Positions 8,401 to 17,560 are shown, counted from the first letter of the stretch. The stretch is 64,000 bases of DNA from Mojavia pulchra JT2-VF2 (GCA_019359325.1 JAHHHN010000010.1:154136-218135); one strand, 5' to 3'. Notes: a model not told the origin generated them from the sequence alone. Numbers and translations are program-made.

Positions 8401-9397
8401 ACACAGCGCGACTAATAATCCGCCCATCTACCTCTGGTAGCGCCACATTCATCGCTATATCGCGGGGAGAAAGCCCCGACAGTTGTGACTCCCATTGCTC
8501 AATCGGCCCGCCACTGAGAATCACCTGTAAGACTGGCACATCCAATTTTTCCCACAGCTTGATTTCGGGTGTTTCTGTTTCCAACCGCGCCAGAGAAAAA
8601 CTTGTTGTGTTGAGCAGTAGTGCGATTGGTTCGGATTCTTTGGGCTGAAACAATTCGCTCAACTCAGCTTGGACATCAGGTTCGCGCAATGAAGTCACAA
8701 ACACTGGCACAGGTTGTAAATTTTTCTGTGCCAAAGCTTCACATAAAGTATCAATTACCTTAGTATTTCCTGCTAGATAATGGGCGCGGTAAAATAAAAT
8801 ACCGACTTTGGGCATGGGGCATTGAGGAAGTTCTTTCCTAGTCCCCCGTACCCACTCATACAAACCGACACGGGGAATTAATTGGGGTGGTGGAGGATTA
8901 AATGTAGTTGATAGGCAAGTATCAGCAATCAACTTGAGTGCGTTAACAACATTCTCTACACCACCTTGGCTAAAGTATTGCCATACTTGGTTAACAATAT
9001 CCAAAGGCACGGTAGACTGGGAAATTAAGTCGGGATCAAAAGCATCGTCCCCTGGCATTACAATGAGGGTTATACCATTACGTTGAACAATTTCCTGTAA
9101 AACTTCTAAACCGTAAGCCCAATAGGAACGTCCCCCTAACAGGCGCAAAATAACTACCTCGGCAAGTTCTAATACTTGCTCTCCATAAGTATCTATACTT
9201 AGTTGTTGCTGTAACTGTAACAAGTTGGCAACTCTTAATGCAGGGAATGTAGCGGGTAATTTAGGTACGGCAGCCGCTAGGGTTTGAATGTCGGTATCAG
9301 CAGCCGTAATAAATACAAACGGAGCTGGAGTTTGTTCTAAAAAAATCAAACCTTCTGACTGATTCCATCCTCCGGATGTGGCGCTTACACGATGCAT
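5486..9397 (-). CDS. cobN: Cobaltochelatase / magnesium-chelatase H family subunit CobN
   Basis: A 1303-residue large chelatase subunit. CobN inserts cobalt into the corrin ring (hydrogenobyrinic acid a,c-diamide) with the help of ATPase subunits. Family blocks are visible throughout: an N-terminal domain ending near PRVGLYEW, the HVGKHGNLEWLPGKSL block (about residue 595), SAPSGAPTRGRPEVLPTG followed by NFYSVD, VWGTATMRTGGDD, and GAMRHGYKGAFEM near the C-terminus. ChlH is the alternative, but the layout is that of CobN. Three stretches look like intergenic repeat DNA translated in frame: residues about 484-538, 712-726 and 832-843. The frame stays open, so the protein may work with added loops. 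I saw no cobalamin riboswitch in the 87-base upstream gap. Confidence 0.9.
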   Translation of the reverse strand: MHRVSATSGGWNQSEGLIFLEQTPAPFVFITAADTDIQTLAAAVPKLPATFPALRVANLLQLQQQLSIDTYGEQVLELAEVVILRLLGGRSYWAYGLEVLQEIVQRNGITLIVMPGDDAFDPDLISQSTVPLDIVNQVWQYFSQGGVENVVNALKLIADTCLSTTFNPPPPQLIPRVGLYEWVRGTRKELPQCPMPKVGILFYRAHYLAGNTKVIDTLCEALAQKNLQPVPVFVTSLREPDVQAELSELFQPKESEPIALLLNTTSFSLARLETETPEIKLWEKLDVPVLQVILSGGPIEQWESQLSGLSPRDIAMNVALPEVDGRIISRAVSFKTVQSRNSDLETDVVVYEPVSDRIEFVSQLAANWVRLSCKPPQERKIALIVANYPNRDGRLANGVGLDTPASCVEILQALQLAGYQLDNLPANSDELIQLLTAGVTNDPEGRDWRPVKQSLSLAEYQDYFAALPQVVQQAICERWGNFEQGSREQERVTGTQGFHATPLKSGNPPTGVAPQVEQLRRAGEKNFPNTQCPIPIPGIQLGNIFVGIQPARGYDIDPSLNYHAPDLEPTHAYLAFYYWVRECFGADAVVHVGKHGNLEWLPGKSLALSSNCYPEVALGPLPHLYPFIVNDPGEGSQAKRRTQAVIIDHLTPPMTRAELYGSLQQLENLIDEYYEAESLDPVRLPMIRDRIRELIIQENLHLDLGINNEQDIINFELLILNSINGYLCELKEAQIRDGLHIFGQCPQGRQLRDLIVAIARIPNRHSLGITRALAQEWGLDFDPLTADFSTQLSAFERKLVADKTQISCHTIGDVVEALEEHAALLVEELITSSLVPSAQSPVLKVLHWISTKLVPALQQTHLEITNLLRGLDGRYIQSAPSGAPTRGRPEVLPTGRNFYSVDIRALPTETAWDIGRKAAENLIECYTQENGEYPKTLALSVWGTATMRTGGDDIAEALALLGVQPVWDGAARRVVDFEILPLSILGRPRVDVTLRISGFFRDAFPNLIDLFDAAVQAVAALDEPPEQNPLAAQVYQDTDFWTAQGLASEEALVRSRYRIFGSKPGAYGAGLQGLIESQNWTNDEDLARAYINWSCYAYTKASSSQDQGGLVGIAAPEAFEQRLVQTQVVLHNQDNREHDLLDSDDYYQFQGGLTAAVRSLQGKNPQTYFGDNSIPAQPRVRQLREEIARVYRSRVVNPKWIAGAMRHGYKGAFEMATTVDFLFAYDVTTQCVEDYMYQGIVQSYLLDPGVSEFIQEKNPWALRDIAERLLEAHKRGLWQDVNIRVLETLRNLVHQAEAVIEEQ
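6868..6902. repeat. Heptamer-type tandem repeat inside cobN
   Basis: Degenerate GGGACTG/GGGACTA units, the same type as the intergenic repeats at about 17628-17655 and 58945-58984, lie inside the cobN frame and encode part of SLVPSAQSPVLKVL on the minus strand. Confidence 0.6.
7218..7262. repeat. AATTCAAAATT-type repeat inside cobN
   Basis: Repeated AATTCAAAATT-like units, usually seen between genes of Nostocales (compare 3300-3317), lie in frame in cobN and encode the hydrophobic INFELLILNSI insert between conserved LDLGINN and GYLCELKEAQ blocks. Confidence 0.55.
7783..7945. repeat. Small dispersed repeat plus tandem repeat inserted in cobN
   Basis: A composite insert: a TTGGGCA/TTGGGTA heptamer array (about 7783-7815), then a block at 7844-7922 that is almost identical, in reverse complement, to two halves of the repeat at 28797-28922, then CTGCTCCC units. 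It encodes about 55 residues, in frame, between AICERWG and GIQLGNIFVG of CobN. Confidence 0.75.
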
Positions 9398-9484
9398 AAT
9401 TCTGTATTACCGTCTTAAACTGTTGATTAGAACACAATAAAAACCTTTTAGCGCAGCAGCTAGCCCCTCACCAGACTTTTGAAA
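9398..9484. promoter_or_regulatory. Divergent promoter region between cobN and the GAF histidine kinase
   Basis: The 87-base gap separates two divergently transcribed genes and so must hold both start regions. No defined -10/-35 pair, riboswitch or operator could be assigned by eye. Confidence 0.4.
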
Positions 9485-11524
9485 ATGCTTAGTTCTTCTG
9501 ATTTGAGCTTTTCCCGAACCCTACCTTTAGATCTATTTAATGAGCTTGGAGAATTGTTGCAACAACAGATGGCTCAAGCAGTGGGAAATGGCGCTTTGGT
9601 ACTAACAGAAGCTGTACTGGCAAGAATTCGTATACCTGTTGAATGGCAGAAGCAAAGGTTTACATTGCTAGTTTCTGAGCAGTTTAGTGCGCTCTTGGTA
9701 GGGAAACCAGAGGAGAGCGGAGAATTTACTTCATTGATTCAAGACTCAGCACACAGAGATGAGGAATCAAGAATAACTGCTATTTTGACATTTAATTCAG
9801 AGGCGATCGCCTCCTTTCTCTCGACATTGAGAGAATTGTTTAGGCGTGATTCATATACTCACCATAATCTGGAACGCTATAGTCAAATTTTGGGTACTAA
9901 TGATGCCACGCTCCAAAGTCAATTCACACTCTTGCTATTAGAATATCTCCTACCGCACGTAAACCACGGGGAAAGTATAACACCAACTTCCAACTCTCCT
10001 AATGTTTATGTCTGTCAGGCAGTGGAAGATGCCCTACAAAAACAGATTGCCCAAGAGCGGTTGTTAAATCAAGTGACAAGCCAAATCCGTAAAAGCCTAG
10101 ATTTGTCGGTAATTATGGCGACGGCAGTTACACAAGTGCGTGAGTTTTTAGAATTAGACAGATTAGTAATATATAAATTTGAGGGTACTAGAGGCAAAAC
10201 TCAACACCAGTTTGATACTGCTACCCTCAATGGCAACAATCCCCGCACGAGGCTGGATTCCCAATGGGTAGAATCCGCGCCAGCATCTACATCACTCAAT
10301 GGACAGCACTCACCCCCTCTCTCACTCAACCCCCAACCCCCACAACGAGACTACCAACATGGGGGTTGTATTGTATACGAAGCCAGGGCTACAGATGACA
10401 TTCCGTCAGTTCTAAATTACAAGGAAGAAATTTGCTTTGTACGCACTTCTCCATGTTGGGAGAAGTATCGTCAAGGTTTTACCTTAGCTGTGGATGATGT
10501 CGAAAAAACTTATGCTCTAGAAGAGTGTTTGTTAAATTTTTTAAGAGAAGCCCAAGTCAAAGCAAAGTTGGCTGCGCCAATTATGTTTGAGGAGAAACTT
10601 TGGGGGCTGCTGATTGCTCATCAGTGCAATGGATCACGCCAATGGACTGAGAGTGACAAAAATTTGTTAACTTATATTGCGGAACAATTAGCGATCGCCA
10701 TTCATCAAGCTGAGTTGATGCGATCGCTGACACAAGAAAAACACACCCTAGAACAAAGAGTTGTAGAACGTACAGTCGCACTGCGCGATGCCCTACTTGC
10801 TGCCGAAGCTGCTAGCCGCCTCAGAAATGAATTTTTGGCTACCATCAGCCATGAATTGCTCACTCCTTTAACTTATGTCATTGGAATGTCTTCTACACTG
10901 TTACGCTGGCCTTTAGGTGAGTTGAGCCAGCGACAACGGGATTATCTCCAAACCATTCATGACAGCGGAGAACATTTATTAGAAATGATTAATGACATCC
11001 TTGATTTATCTCAAATCGAGGCTGGTAAGACAGTTTTAAATATTTCCGAATTTTCTTTGGTGAATGTAGCAGAAACTGCTATTACCTCACTAGGAGAAAA
11101 AGCCACCAACGAACAAATCAATCTCAAACTCGATCTGCAAATCGATCCAAGACGCGATCGCTTCACTGCCGATGCGGTACGAGTAGAACAAATTCTCTCG
11201 AATTTATTAACTAATGCTGTTAAATTCACGCCTGAAGGTGGCAGCGTCACCTTACGCCTTTGGGTAGAAGACAACACAGCTATCTTTCAAATAGAAGATA
11301 CTGGCATAGGTATTCCCGAAGAGCAATTGCCACTACTGTTCGAGAAATTTCAGCAACTCGATACACCCTATCGCCGCCGCTACGAAGGCACTGGGCTTGG
11401 TTTAGCTTTAACTAAACAACTTGTGGAACTCCATCGTGGTCGAATCGAAGTTGAATCCACTGTAGGAATTGGCTCAATTTTTACCGTATGGATACCAGCC
11501 CAGCCAATGAAAGTGTTGAAATGA
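9485..11524 (+). CDS. GAF-domain sensor histidine kinase
   Basis: A cytosolic 679-residue sensor kinase. Order: an N-terminal region without a recognised domain (1-180), a phytochrome-like GAF domain (about 190-405), a short coiled coil, HisKA with the phospho-acceptor in SHELLTPL, and HATPase_c with the N, G1 (DTGIGIP) and G2 (GTGLGLAL) boxes. The GAF domain ends in LWGLLIAHQC, as in bilin-binding GAF domains. A cysteine near residue 348 aligns with the chromophore cysteine, but the usual following His is Leu. A Ser/Pro/Asn-rich stretch (about 248-288) looks like an insertion in the GAF domain. I chose ATG 9485 over TTG 9479. No response regulator is adjacent. Confidence 0.83.
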   Translation: MLSSSDLSFSRTLPLDLFNELGELLQQQMAQAVGNGALVLTEAVLARIRIPVEWQKQRFTLLVSEQFSALLVGKPEESGEFTSLIQDSAHRDEESRITAILTFNSEAIASFLSTLRELFRRDSYTHHNLERYSQILGTNDATLQSQFTLLLLEYLLPHVNHGESITPTSNSPNVYVCQAVEDALQKQIAQERLLNQVTSQIRKSLDLSVIMATAVTQVREFLELDRLVIYKFEGTRGKTQHQFDTATLNGNNPRTRLDSQWVESAPASTSLNGQHSPPLSLNPQPPQRDYQHGGCIVYEARATDDIPSVLNYKEEICFVRTSPCWEKYRQGFTLAVDDVEKTYALEECLLNFLREAQVKAKLAAPIMFEEKLWGLLIAHQCNGSRQWTESDKNLLTYIAEQLAIAIHQAELMRSLTQEKHTLEQRVVERTVALRDALLAAEAASRLRNEFLATISHELLTPLTYVIGMSSTLLRWPLGELSQRQRDYLQTIHDSGEHLLEMINDILDLSQIEAGKTVLNISEFSLVNVAETAITSLGEKATNEQINLKLDLQIDPRRDRFTADAVRVEQILSNLLTNAVKFTPEGGSVTLRLWVEDNTAIFQIEDTGIGIPEEQLPLLFEKFQQLDTPYRRRYEGTGLGLALTKQLVELHRGRIEVESTVGIGSIFTVWIPAQPMKVLK

Positions 11525-11525
11525 T

Positions 11526-11700
11526 GAGTGAGATGGGCATTGGGCATTGAGCATTGGGCATTGGGTGAAGAGGACAAGGAGCATGGGGGACGGGGAGACA
11601 AGGAGCAAGAGTTATTCATAGTTCTTTCCCCTTGTCCCCTTGTCCCCTTGTCTCCCCTGCTCCCTGCCCCCTGCTCCCCTGCTTTCTCCCAGTCCCTAGT
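11526..11700. repeat. Short tandem repeat cluster
   Basis: Between the kinase gene and nanE lie arrays of TTGGGCA-type heptamers (about 11534-11565) and of CCCCTTGT and CTGCTCCC units (about 11628-11682). These are the short tandemly repeated repetitive sequences of heterocystous cyanobacteria. Both strands stay open here by chance. Confidence 0.7.
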
Positions 11701-11716
11701 CTCCAGGCCCTGACTC

Positions 11717-12409
11717 ATGAATTATGACGATTTAATTTCAAGCTTAAAAAACGGACTGATTGTGTCCTGTCAAGCACCTATTGATTCGCCATTGCACGAA
11801 CCAATAGTAATTGCAGCAATGGCACAAGCTGCTGTGAATAATGGTGCAGTTGGTGTGCGTATCGACACTCCCAATCATATCAGTACCGTGCGTGCAAAAG
11901 TGAAAGTGCCGATTATTGGGCTATGGAAACAAGTAATAGCTGGCTCTGATGTATACATAACACCACAGTCTCATCATGCGGCTGCTGTGGCGCAAGCCGG
12001 AGCCGATATTATAGCCATAGATGCAACTCTGAGAAACCGCCCTGGTGATGAAACAATAGCGGAAATTATTGCCCGAATTCATCAAGAATTTAATAAACCA
12101 GTGATGGCAGATGTAGATACAATTGAGGCGGCAAAAGCAGCTGTAAATGCTGGAGCAGATATGGTGGGAACAACTCTTTTTGGTTATACTGTCTCAACTA
12201 AGCATCTTTCTCCTCCTGGTTGGGAACTTCTGAGTCAAATTGTAGAACAGCTAGATATTCCCACTATTTGTGAAGGTGGTATTTCCTCACCCCAAATGGC
12301 TCGCAAAGCCTTAGATTTAGGAGCTAATGCTGTTGTAGTTGGCACTGCTATTACTGGTATTGATTTCCAAGTAAAAGCATATCAATCAGTGCTAAATTCT
12401 CAAAAATAG
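11717..12409 (+). CDS. nanE: N-acetylmannosamine-6-phosphate 2-epimerase (NanE family)
   Basis: A 230-residue TIM-barrel protein of the NanE family, which interconverts N-acetylmannosamine-6-phosphate and N-acetylglucosamine-6-phosphate in amino-sugar use. Seen: an N-terminal LIVSCQAP segment, the PIIGLWK strand with the family lysine, DIIAIDATLR, VMADVDTIEAAKAAVNAGADMVGTTL in short blocks, and the phosphate-binding ICEGGIS plus VVVGTAITG near the C-terminus. Length is typical. No sialic-acid genes lie nearby, so in this organism it may serve cell-wall or glycan amino-sugar salvage. It is preceded by repeat DNA, so its own promoter is probably within or just before the repeats. Confidence 0.88.
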   Translation: MNYDDLISSLKNGLIVSCQAPIDSPLHEPIVIAAMAQAAVNNGAVGVRIDTPNHISTVRAKVKVPIIGLWKQVIAGSDVYITPQSHHAAAVAQAGADIIAIDATLRNRPGDETIAEIIARIHQEFNKPVMADVDTIEAAKAAVNAGADMVGTTLFGYTVSTKHLSPPGWELLSQIVEQLDIPTICEGGISSPQMARKALDLGANAVVVGTAITGIDFQVKAYQSVLNSQK

Positions 12410-12615
12410 GTATTAAATGAAATACTCATAAACAGAATTTATCTGAAAAGAAATAATTACTGACATTTTGTTTTTTATTAATAGATAATTTATGTTGAAT
12501 GTGCTTAGATGTAAATAATTAAATCTACATATAATAATATTCAATAAAATTTAACGTTTAATTAGGTTGAGCTACTTACCTGATTTTTGTGTACTTAAGT
12601 GGTCATGAAATTAGT

Positions 12616-13833
12616 ATGAAAATCCTTGTACTCAATGCTGGATCTAGTAGTCAAAAAAGTTGTTTGTATGAGATACCAGATGATGGTCTCCCAGAAAAAG
12701 CACCCCAGCCGCTTTGGGAAGGGAAAGTAAACTGGACTCAAGACCGAGGTGTGGCAGAAATTCAGGTCAAAACTGCTACAGGTGAAGTGCTGCAAGAATC
12801 AATCTATGCTGACTCCCGACGCGCCCACGTCGCCTATATGCTTTATACTCTGACTCGTGGAGCCACTAAGGTGATTAGTCATCTGTCAGAAATCGATGTG
12901 GTAGGTCATCGTGTAGTACATGGTGGGCAGGACTATCGCCATAGTGTGGTAATTACTGAGGAAGTCAAACAAGCGATCACCCAACTTGCTACCTTAGCTC
13001 CAGCACATAATCCAGCCGCTTTGGAAGGAATAGAAGCGATTGAACAAAGCTTGGGTGCAGTCAAACAAGTAGCAGTATTTGATACAGGATTTCATGCTAG
13101 TTTACCTGATGCGGCGGCAATTTATCCTGGCCCCTATGAGTGGGTAGAGCAAGGTATCCGTCGTTATGGTTTTCATGGCATTAGTCATCAATACTGTTCT
13201 CAACGTGCAGCTAAGATTCTTGGGCAAGATTTAGCATCCTTGCGGTTGATCACCTGCCATTTGGGTAACGGCTGCTCTTTGGCAGCAATTAAAAATGGTC
13301 GTAGCATTGATACGACTATGGGCTTCACACCCTTGGACGGACTCATGATGGGCAGTCGTTGTGGTTCGATTGATCCGGGGATTCTGATTTACCTTTTACG
13401 GCAATCTAATTACTCAGCCGAAAGCTTGGACTATGTTCTTAATAAAGCTTCAGGCTTACGTGGAATTTCTGGCATATCCAGCGATTTGCCGCAAGTCATA
13501 GAGGCGATCGCCCAAGGTAACTACCGCGCTCAACTCGCTTGGGATATCTACATACATCGCTTGCGGTCTGGTATTGGTTCTATGCTTGCCAGTTTGGGAG
13601 GATTAGATGCCTTGATATTCACCGCAGGTATAGGTGAAAAATCTCCAGGAATTCGCCAAGCTGCTTCAGAAGGTTTTACGTTTTTAGGGCTGAAAATAGA
13701 CCCAGAGAAAAATCAACGCAACCCCGTTGATGAAGATATTGCCACCCCTGATTCAGCAGTTCGAGTATTAGTGATTCATACTCAAGAAGATTGGGCGATC
13801 GCTCAACAATGTTGGCAATTATTGAAAAAGTAA
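12616..13833 (+). CDS. ackA: Acetate kinase
   Basis: AckA interconverts acetyl phosphate plus ADP with acetate plus ATP, working with phosphotransacetylase in fermentation and acetate use. The 405-residue protein starts MKILVLNAGSSSQK, the first phosphate-binding motif, followed by VGHRVVHGG, the catalytic region FDTGFHASLP, GFHGISHQY, the LGNGCSLAAI nucleotide motif, GFTPLDGLMMGSRCG, and FTAGIGEKSPGIR near the end. ATG 12616 is preferred over an upstream in-frame ATG at 12589 because it puts the conserved MKILVLN at the N-terminus. It stands alone; no pta neighbour is visible. Confidence 0.95.
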   Translation: MKILVLNAGSSSQKSCLYEIPDDGLPEKAPQPLWEGKVNWTQDRGVAEIQVKTATGEVLQESIYADSRRAHVAYMLYTLTRGATKVISHLSEIDVVGHRVVHGGQDYRHSVVITEEVKQAITQLATLAPAHNPAALEGIEAIEQSLGAVKQVAVFDTGFHASLPDAAAIYPGPYEWVEQGIRRYGFHGISHQYCSQRAAKILGQDLASLRLITCHLGNGCSLAAIKNGRSIDTTMGFTPLDGLMMGSRCGSIDPGILIYLLRQSNYSAESLDYVLNKASGLRGISGISSDLPQVIEAIAQGNYRAQLAWDIYIHRLRSGIGSMLASLGGLDALIFTAGIGEKSPGIRQAASEGFTFLGLKIDPEKNQRNPVDEDIATPDSAVRVLVIHTQEDWAIAQQCWQLLKK

Positions 13834-13940
13834 ACATCTACATTTTATTGCGCTGCTGGCATTAAGTCTGCTGTTACTTTTAGAAAATTTGTGGCTACTA
13901 TATACCTGTAATCCATAGCTAAAAAGGTAACTTAAGCAGA

Positions 13941-14729
13941 ATGTCCGCCTTATCTCGTCAATCTGTTGGTGCATCTTTCGCAATCTGTTTGTGTATGCTA
14001 GGAGTCGGCTTGTTACAATATCCCCGACTGCAACAGCTTCTAAATAGTAAACAAGCTGCTTCTGTTGAAACTTTAGAGCGAGAAATTAAATTAGAAAAAA
14101 AACGTCTCAACTTACTTAATCAAATGCCCAGTTTTGGGTATGATAATTTGATTGCTGATTGGGTATATCTTAATTTTTTGCAATATTTTGGTGATGAAGA
14201 GGCTCGTGCCAAAACAGGTTACAGTCTAAGCCCAGAGTATTTTGAAGTTATACTTGGACGCGATCCACGATTTTTAGGCGCTTATTTAGGTATGTCTACT
14301 AGTACTTCTATGTATGCAGCTATGCCTGAAAAATCTATAGAGTTGATGGAGAAAAGTTTAAAATTTTTATCTCCTGAAGTCCCGAAAAAATCTTATTATG
14401 TTTGGCGTTATAAAGGCATAGATGAGTTACTCTTTTTAGGAGATTCTCAAGCCGCCAAGCAATCTTTTATAAGTGCTGCTAACTGGGCTAGTAACTATCC
14501 AGATGATGAAAGTAAAAATATAGTCCATATTTCCCAAAAAACTGTTAATTTTCTGGAGAGTAATCCTAATAGTAAAAATGCTCGAATTTCTAGCTGGGTA
14601 ATGGTGTTAAATAACCAAGTCGATGAGAAAACTCGAAAAAGGGTAATTAGTGAAATAGAAGCTTTGGGAGGTAAAGTAATTACAACTCCTGAAGGCAATC
14701 ACAGAGTTATATTACCTCCAAAAGATTGA
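13941..14729 (+). CDS. Conserved membrane-anchored protein of unknown function
   Basis: A 262-residue protein I do not recognise by name. It has one N-terminal hydrophobic segment (about residues 9-27), a charged coiled-coil-like stretch (about 40-60: ETLEREIKLEKKRLNLLNQM), and a helical TPR-like body with Tyr/Trp-rich motifs such as DNLIADWVYLNFLQYFGD. The C-terminus (EGNHRVILPPKD) is polar. It is probably anchored in a membrane with the body on one side. It is followed directly, in the same reading frame after its stop, by the class IV aminotransferase gene, and then ftsH. A role cannot be assigned from sequence alone. Confidence 0.7.
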   Translation: MSALSRQSVGASFAICLCMLGVGLLQYPRLQQLLNSKQAASVETLEREIKLEKKRLNLLNQMPSFGYDNLIADWVYLNFLQYFGDEEARAKTGYSLSPEYFEVILGRDPRFLGAYLGMSTSTSMYAAMPEKSIELMEKSLKFLSPEVPKKSYYVWRYKGIDELLFLGDSQAAKQSFISAANWASNYPDDESKNIVHISQKTVNFLESNPNSKNARISSWVMVLNNQVDEKTRKRVISEIEALGGKVITTPEGNHRVILPPKD

Positions 14730-14783
14730 GCGAGTAGATTATTTATTAATTATGCCCTATCAGCGATTATTGAGGTTAGTGTT

Positions 14784-15569
14784 ATTTTTTGGTATCAAGG
14801 TAAATTAATCCACTCCCAATCTCTAGAATTAGACATTTATGATCCGGGACTACTTTACGGGGCGACAGTTTTTACTACACTGCGGGTTTATGATAACTCG
14901 CTCGATAGTATTTTAACTAACTGGCTATCACACTGCGATCGCTTGCGGTTCTCACTACAAACTTTTAATTGGCAGCAACCAGACTGGAACAGAGTGCGTC
15001 AAGGTGCAGAAATCCTTAAAGCACAGTTTCCTGTTCTGCGAATCACCATCTTTCCCGATGGACGCGAGTGGATTATTGGCAGATTCTTACCAGATGATCT
15101 GGCAGAAAACCAAAAAAATGGCGTTGTCGCTGCTGTTGCTAGTGGAGAATTTAATCGTAGTCTTCCCTCTCATAAAACAGGTAACTACCTGGGTGCTTGG
15201 ATAGCAAAGAAGAGTACCCTACAGTTGAATGCCCAAGAAGCAATTTTAGTCGATAATGCAGGAAATTGGCTGGAAACAAGCACAGGTAACCTTTGGGGAT
15301 GGCAGGATGGCTGTTGGTGGACACCGCCTCTAGCGGTGGGAATTTTGCCAGGAATCATGCGATCGCAGCTTGTCAAATGGTTGCAGCGCCAGCAACAGCA
15401 AGTAAAGGAGGAACCTTGGACACAAGAGTTAGTCAAGAAATTTGAAGCGATCGCCTACACTAACAGTGTGGTAGAAATTATCCCTATTCATACCGTTCAG
15501 CAGCCTTCAGGGCCGCTACAATATAATCCCTACCATCCTAGTTTTCATTTGCTAAGGAGTTTTTTTTAG
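14784..15569 (+). CDS. Class IV aminotransferase (PabC/IlvE-like), probable ATT start
   Basis: A PLP enzyme of fold type IV, most like cyanobacterial aminodeoxychorismate lyase or branched-chain aminotransferase relatives. With a start at ATT 14784 the protein has 261 residues and begins IFWYQGKL, then SLELDIYDPGLLYGATVFTTLRVY, the family N-terminus. The PLP lysine lies in SHKTGNYLGA, and the glutamate region is DNAGNWLETSTGNLW. No ATG, GTG or TTG occurs in frame between the upstream stop (14727) and 14943, and a start at TTG 14943 would remove the conserved N-terminal domain. A GAGG ribosome-binding site ends 8 bases before the ATT. A recent ATG-to-ATT change or a sequence error are alternatives. 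Confidence 0.78.
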   Translation: MFWYQGKLIHSQSLELDIYDPGLLYGATVFTTLRVYDNSLDSILTNWLSHCDRLRFSLQTFNWQQPDWNRVRQGAEILKAQFPVLRITIFPDGREWIIGRFLPDDLAENQKNGVVAAVASGEFNRSLPSHKTGNYLGAWIAKKSTLQLNAQEAILVDNAGNWLETSTGNLWGWQDGCWWTPPLAVGILPGIMRSQLVKWLQRQQQQVKEEPWTQELVKKFEAIAYTNSVVEIIPIHTVQQPSGPLQYNPYHPSFHLLRSFF

Positions 15570-15689
15570 CATGACAGCGACGCCCATTTAGTATACGTTA
15601 AGATAAGTTAACATAATTCTTAAAAAAGACCTCTCTTTTAGCGTGCGTCTTAACGCATACGGACAAAAAATACAGGAGGATAAACCTCG

Positions 15690-17528
15690 GTGAATAAAAG
15701 ATGGAGAAATGCGGGGCTGTACGCGCTGCTTTTTATTGTTGTCATTGCCTTAGGGACAGCATTCTTTGACAAACAACCTCAAAGCAGAGAGCCATTGCGG
15801 TACAGTCAGTTTATTCAAGAAGTTGAAAAAGGCAGAATAGATAAAGTCAGTTTGAGCGCAGACCGTTCTACTGCTCTTGTAACGTCCAGAGACGGCAACA
15901 AGAAAGTAGTAACTTTAGTTAACGATCCAGACTTGATTAATACCCTTACCGCCAAAGGTGTTGATATTTCTGTGTTGCCACAAACCGATGAAGGATTTTG
16001 GTTTAAGGCACTCAGCAGCTTATTTTTCCCTGTATTACTTCTAGTTGGCTTATTCTTCTTGTTACGTCGTGCCCAAAGTGGCCCAGGCAGCCAAGCTATG
16101 AACTTTGGGAAATCTAAAGCCAGAGTTCAAATGGAGCCACAAACCCAGGTGACATTTGGTGATGTCGCTGGTATTGACCAAGCCAAACTAGAACTAAATG
16201 AAGTTGTAGACTTTCTCAAAAACGCCGATCGCTTTACCGCAGTTGGTGCAAAGATTCCTAAAGGCGTGCTGTTAGTTGGCCCTCCTGGTACAGGTAAAAC
16301 CTTGCTAGCTCGTGCTGTAGCAGGCGAAGCAGGCGTACCTTTCTTCTCCATCTCTGGCTCTGAGTTTGTCGAAATGTTCGTGGGTGTGGGTGCTTCCCGC
16401 GTCCGTGACTTGTTCGAGCAAGCCAAGTCTAATGCCCCCTGTATCGTCTTCATTGATGAAATTGACGCTGTAGGTCGTCAACGGGGCGCAGGTTTAGGTG
16501 GTGGTAATGATGAGCGCGAACAAACCCTCAACCAGCTGCTCACAGAAATGGACGGCTTTGAAGGCAACACCGGCATTATTATTATTGCTGCAACCAACCG
16601 TCCTGATGTACTAGATGCAGCACTGTTGCGTCCCGGTCGCTTTGACCGTCAAGTTGTCGTAGACCGTCCCGACTATGCCGGACGCAGTGAAATTCTCAAG
16701 GTTCATGCCCGTGGTAAGACCTTGGCAAAAGATGTGGACTTAGATAAAATCGCCCGTCGTACCCCTGGATTCACTGGTGCGGATTTATCTAACCTACTGA
16801 ATGAAGCGGCAATTCTAGCTGCACGGCGCAACTTGACCGAAATTTCGATGGACGAAATCAACGATGCCATCGATCGCGTGTTAGCTGGCCCAGAAAAGAA
16901 AGACCGGGTAATGAGCGAAAAGCGCAAAACCTTGGTCGCATATCATGAAGCTGGTCACGCCTTAGTTGGTGCTTTGATGCCCGACTATGACCCAGTGCAA
17001 AAGATTAGCATCATTCCTCGCGGTCGCGCTGGCGGTTTAACTTGGTTTACTCCTAGCGAAGACCGGATGGATACTGGCTTGTACAGCCGTGCTTATCTGG
17101 AGAATCAGATGGCAGTGGCTTTGGGCGGTCGGATTGCTGAAGAATTAATCTTTGGTGAAGAAGAAGTTACTACTGGTGCTTCTAACGACCTACAACAAGT
17201 TGCAAGAGTTGCCCGTCAGATGATTACACGCTTTGGAATGAGCGATCGCTTAGGGCCTGTTGCCCTTGGTCGTCAGCAAGGCAATATGTTCCTTGGTCGG
17301 GATATTATGTCAGAGCGTGATTTTTCTGAAGAAACCGCTGCGGCAATTGATGAAGAAGTCCGCAAACTGGTGGATGTAGCTTATACTCGCGCCAAAGAAG
17401 TGTTGATGAATAACCGTCACATCTTGGATCAAATCGCGCAAATGCTGGTTGATAAGGAAACAGTAGATGCCGATGAGTTGCAAGATATTCTGGCAAATAA
17501 CGATGTGAAAACTGCTGCTTTCGCATAA
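15690..17528 (+). CDS. ftsH: ATP-dependent zinc metalloprotease FtsH
   Basis: A 612-residue thylakoid or plasma-membrane AAA+ protease that degrades damaged membrane proteins; in cyanobacteria FtsH complexes repair photosystem II (D1 turnover) or act on regulators such as Fur. Two membrane spans (about residues 8-25 and 107-126) flank a small periplasmic or lumenal domain. The AAA module has Walker A GPPGTGKT (197-204), Walker B with FIDEID (254-259) and the second-region-of-homology arginines. The zinc site is HEAGH (419-423). The start is GTG with a strong AGGAGG site upstream. The four-member paralogue set of cyanobacteria cannot be resolved without alignment. A good terminator follows. 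Confidence 0.95.
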   Translation: MNKRWRNAGLYALLFIVVIALGTAFFDKQPQSREPLRYSQFIQEVEKGRIDKVSLSADRSTALVTSRDGNKKVVTLVNDPDLINTLTAKGVDISVLPQTDEGFWFKALSSLFFPVLLLVGLFFLLRRAQSGPGSQAMNFGKSKARVQMEPQTQVTFGDVAGIDQAKLELNEVVDFLKNADRFTAVGAKIPKGVLLVGPPGTGKTLLARAVAGEAGVPFFSISGSEFVEMFVGVGASRVRDLFEQAKSNAPCIVFIDEIDAVGRQRGAGLGGGNDEREQTLNQLLTEMDGFEGNTGIIIIAATNRPDVLDAALLRPGRFDRQVVVDRPDYAGRSEILKVHARGKTLAKDVDLDKIARRTPGFTGADLSNLLNEAAILAARRNLTEISMDEINDAIDRVLAGPEKKDRVMSEKRKTLVAYHEAGHALVGALMPDYDPVQKISIIPRGRAGGLTWFTPSEDRMDTGLYSRAYLENQMAVALGGRIAEELIFGEEEVTTGASNDLQQVARVARQMITRFGMSDRLGPVALGRQQGNMFLGRDIMSERDFSEETAAAIDEEVRKLVDVAYTRAKEVLMNNRHILDQIAQMLVDKETVDADELQDILANNDVKTAAFA

Positions 17529-17560
17529 GCGATTTCTGCTAAGATTTAAAATCTAAAATC

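Noticed and set aside
9398..9484. Cobalamin riboswitch upstream of cobN
   Set aside because: The gap is only 87 bases and no B12-box-like sequence was seen.
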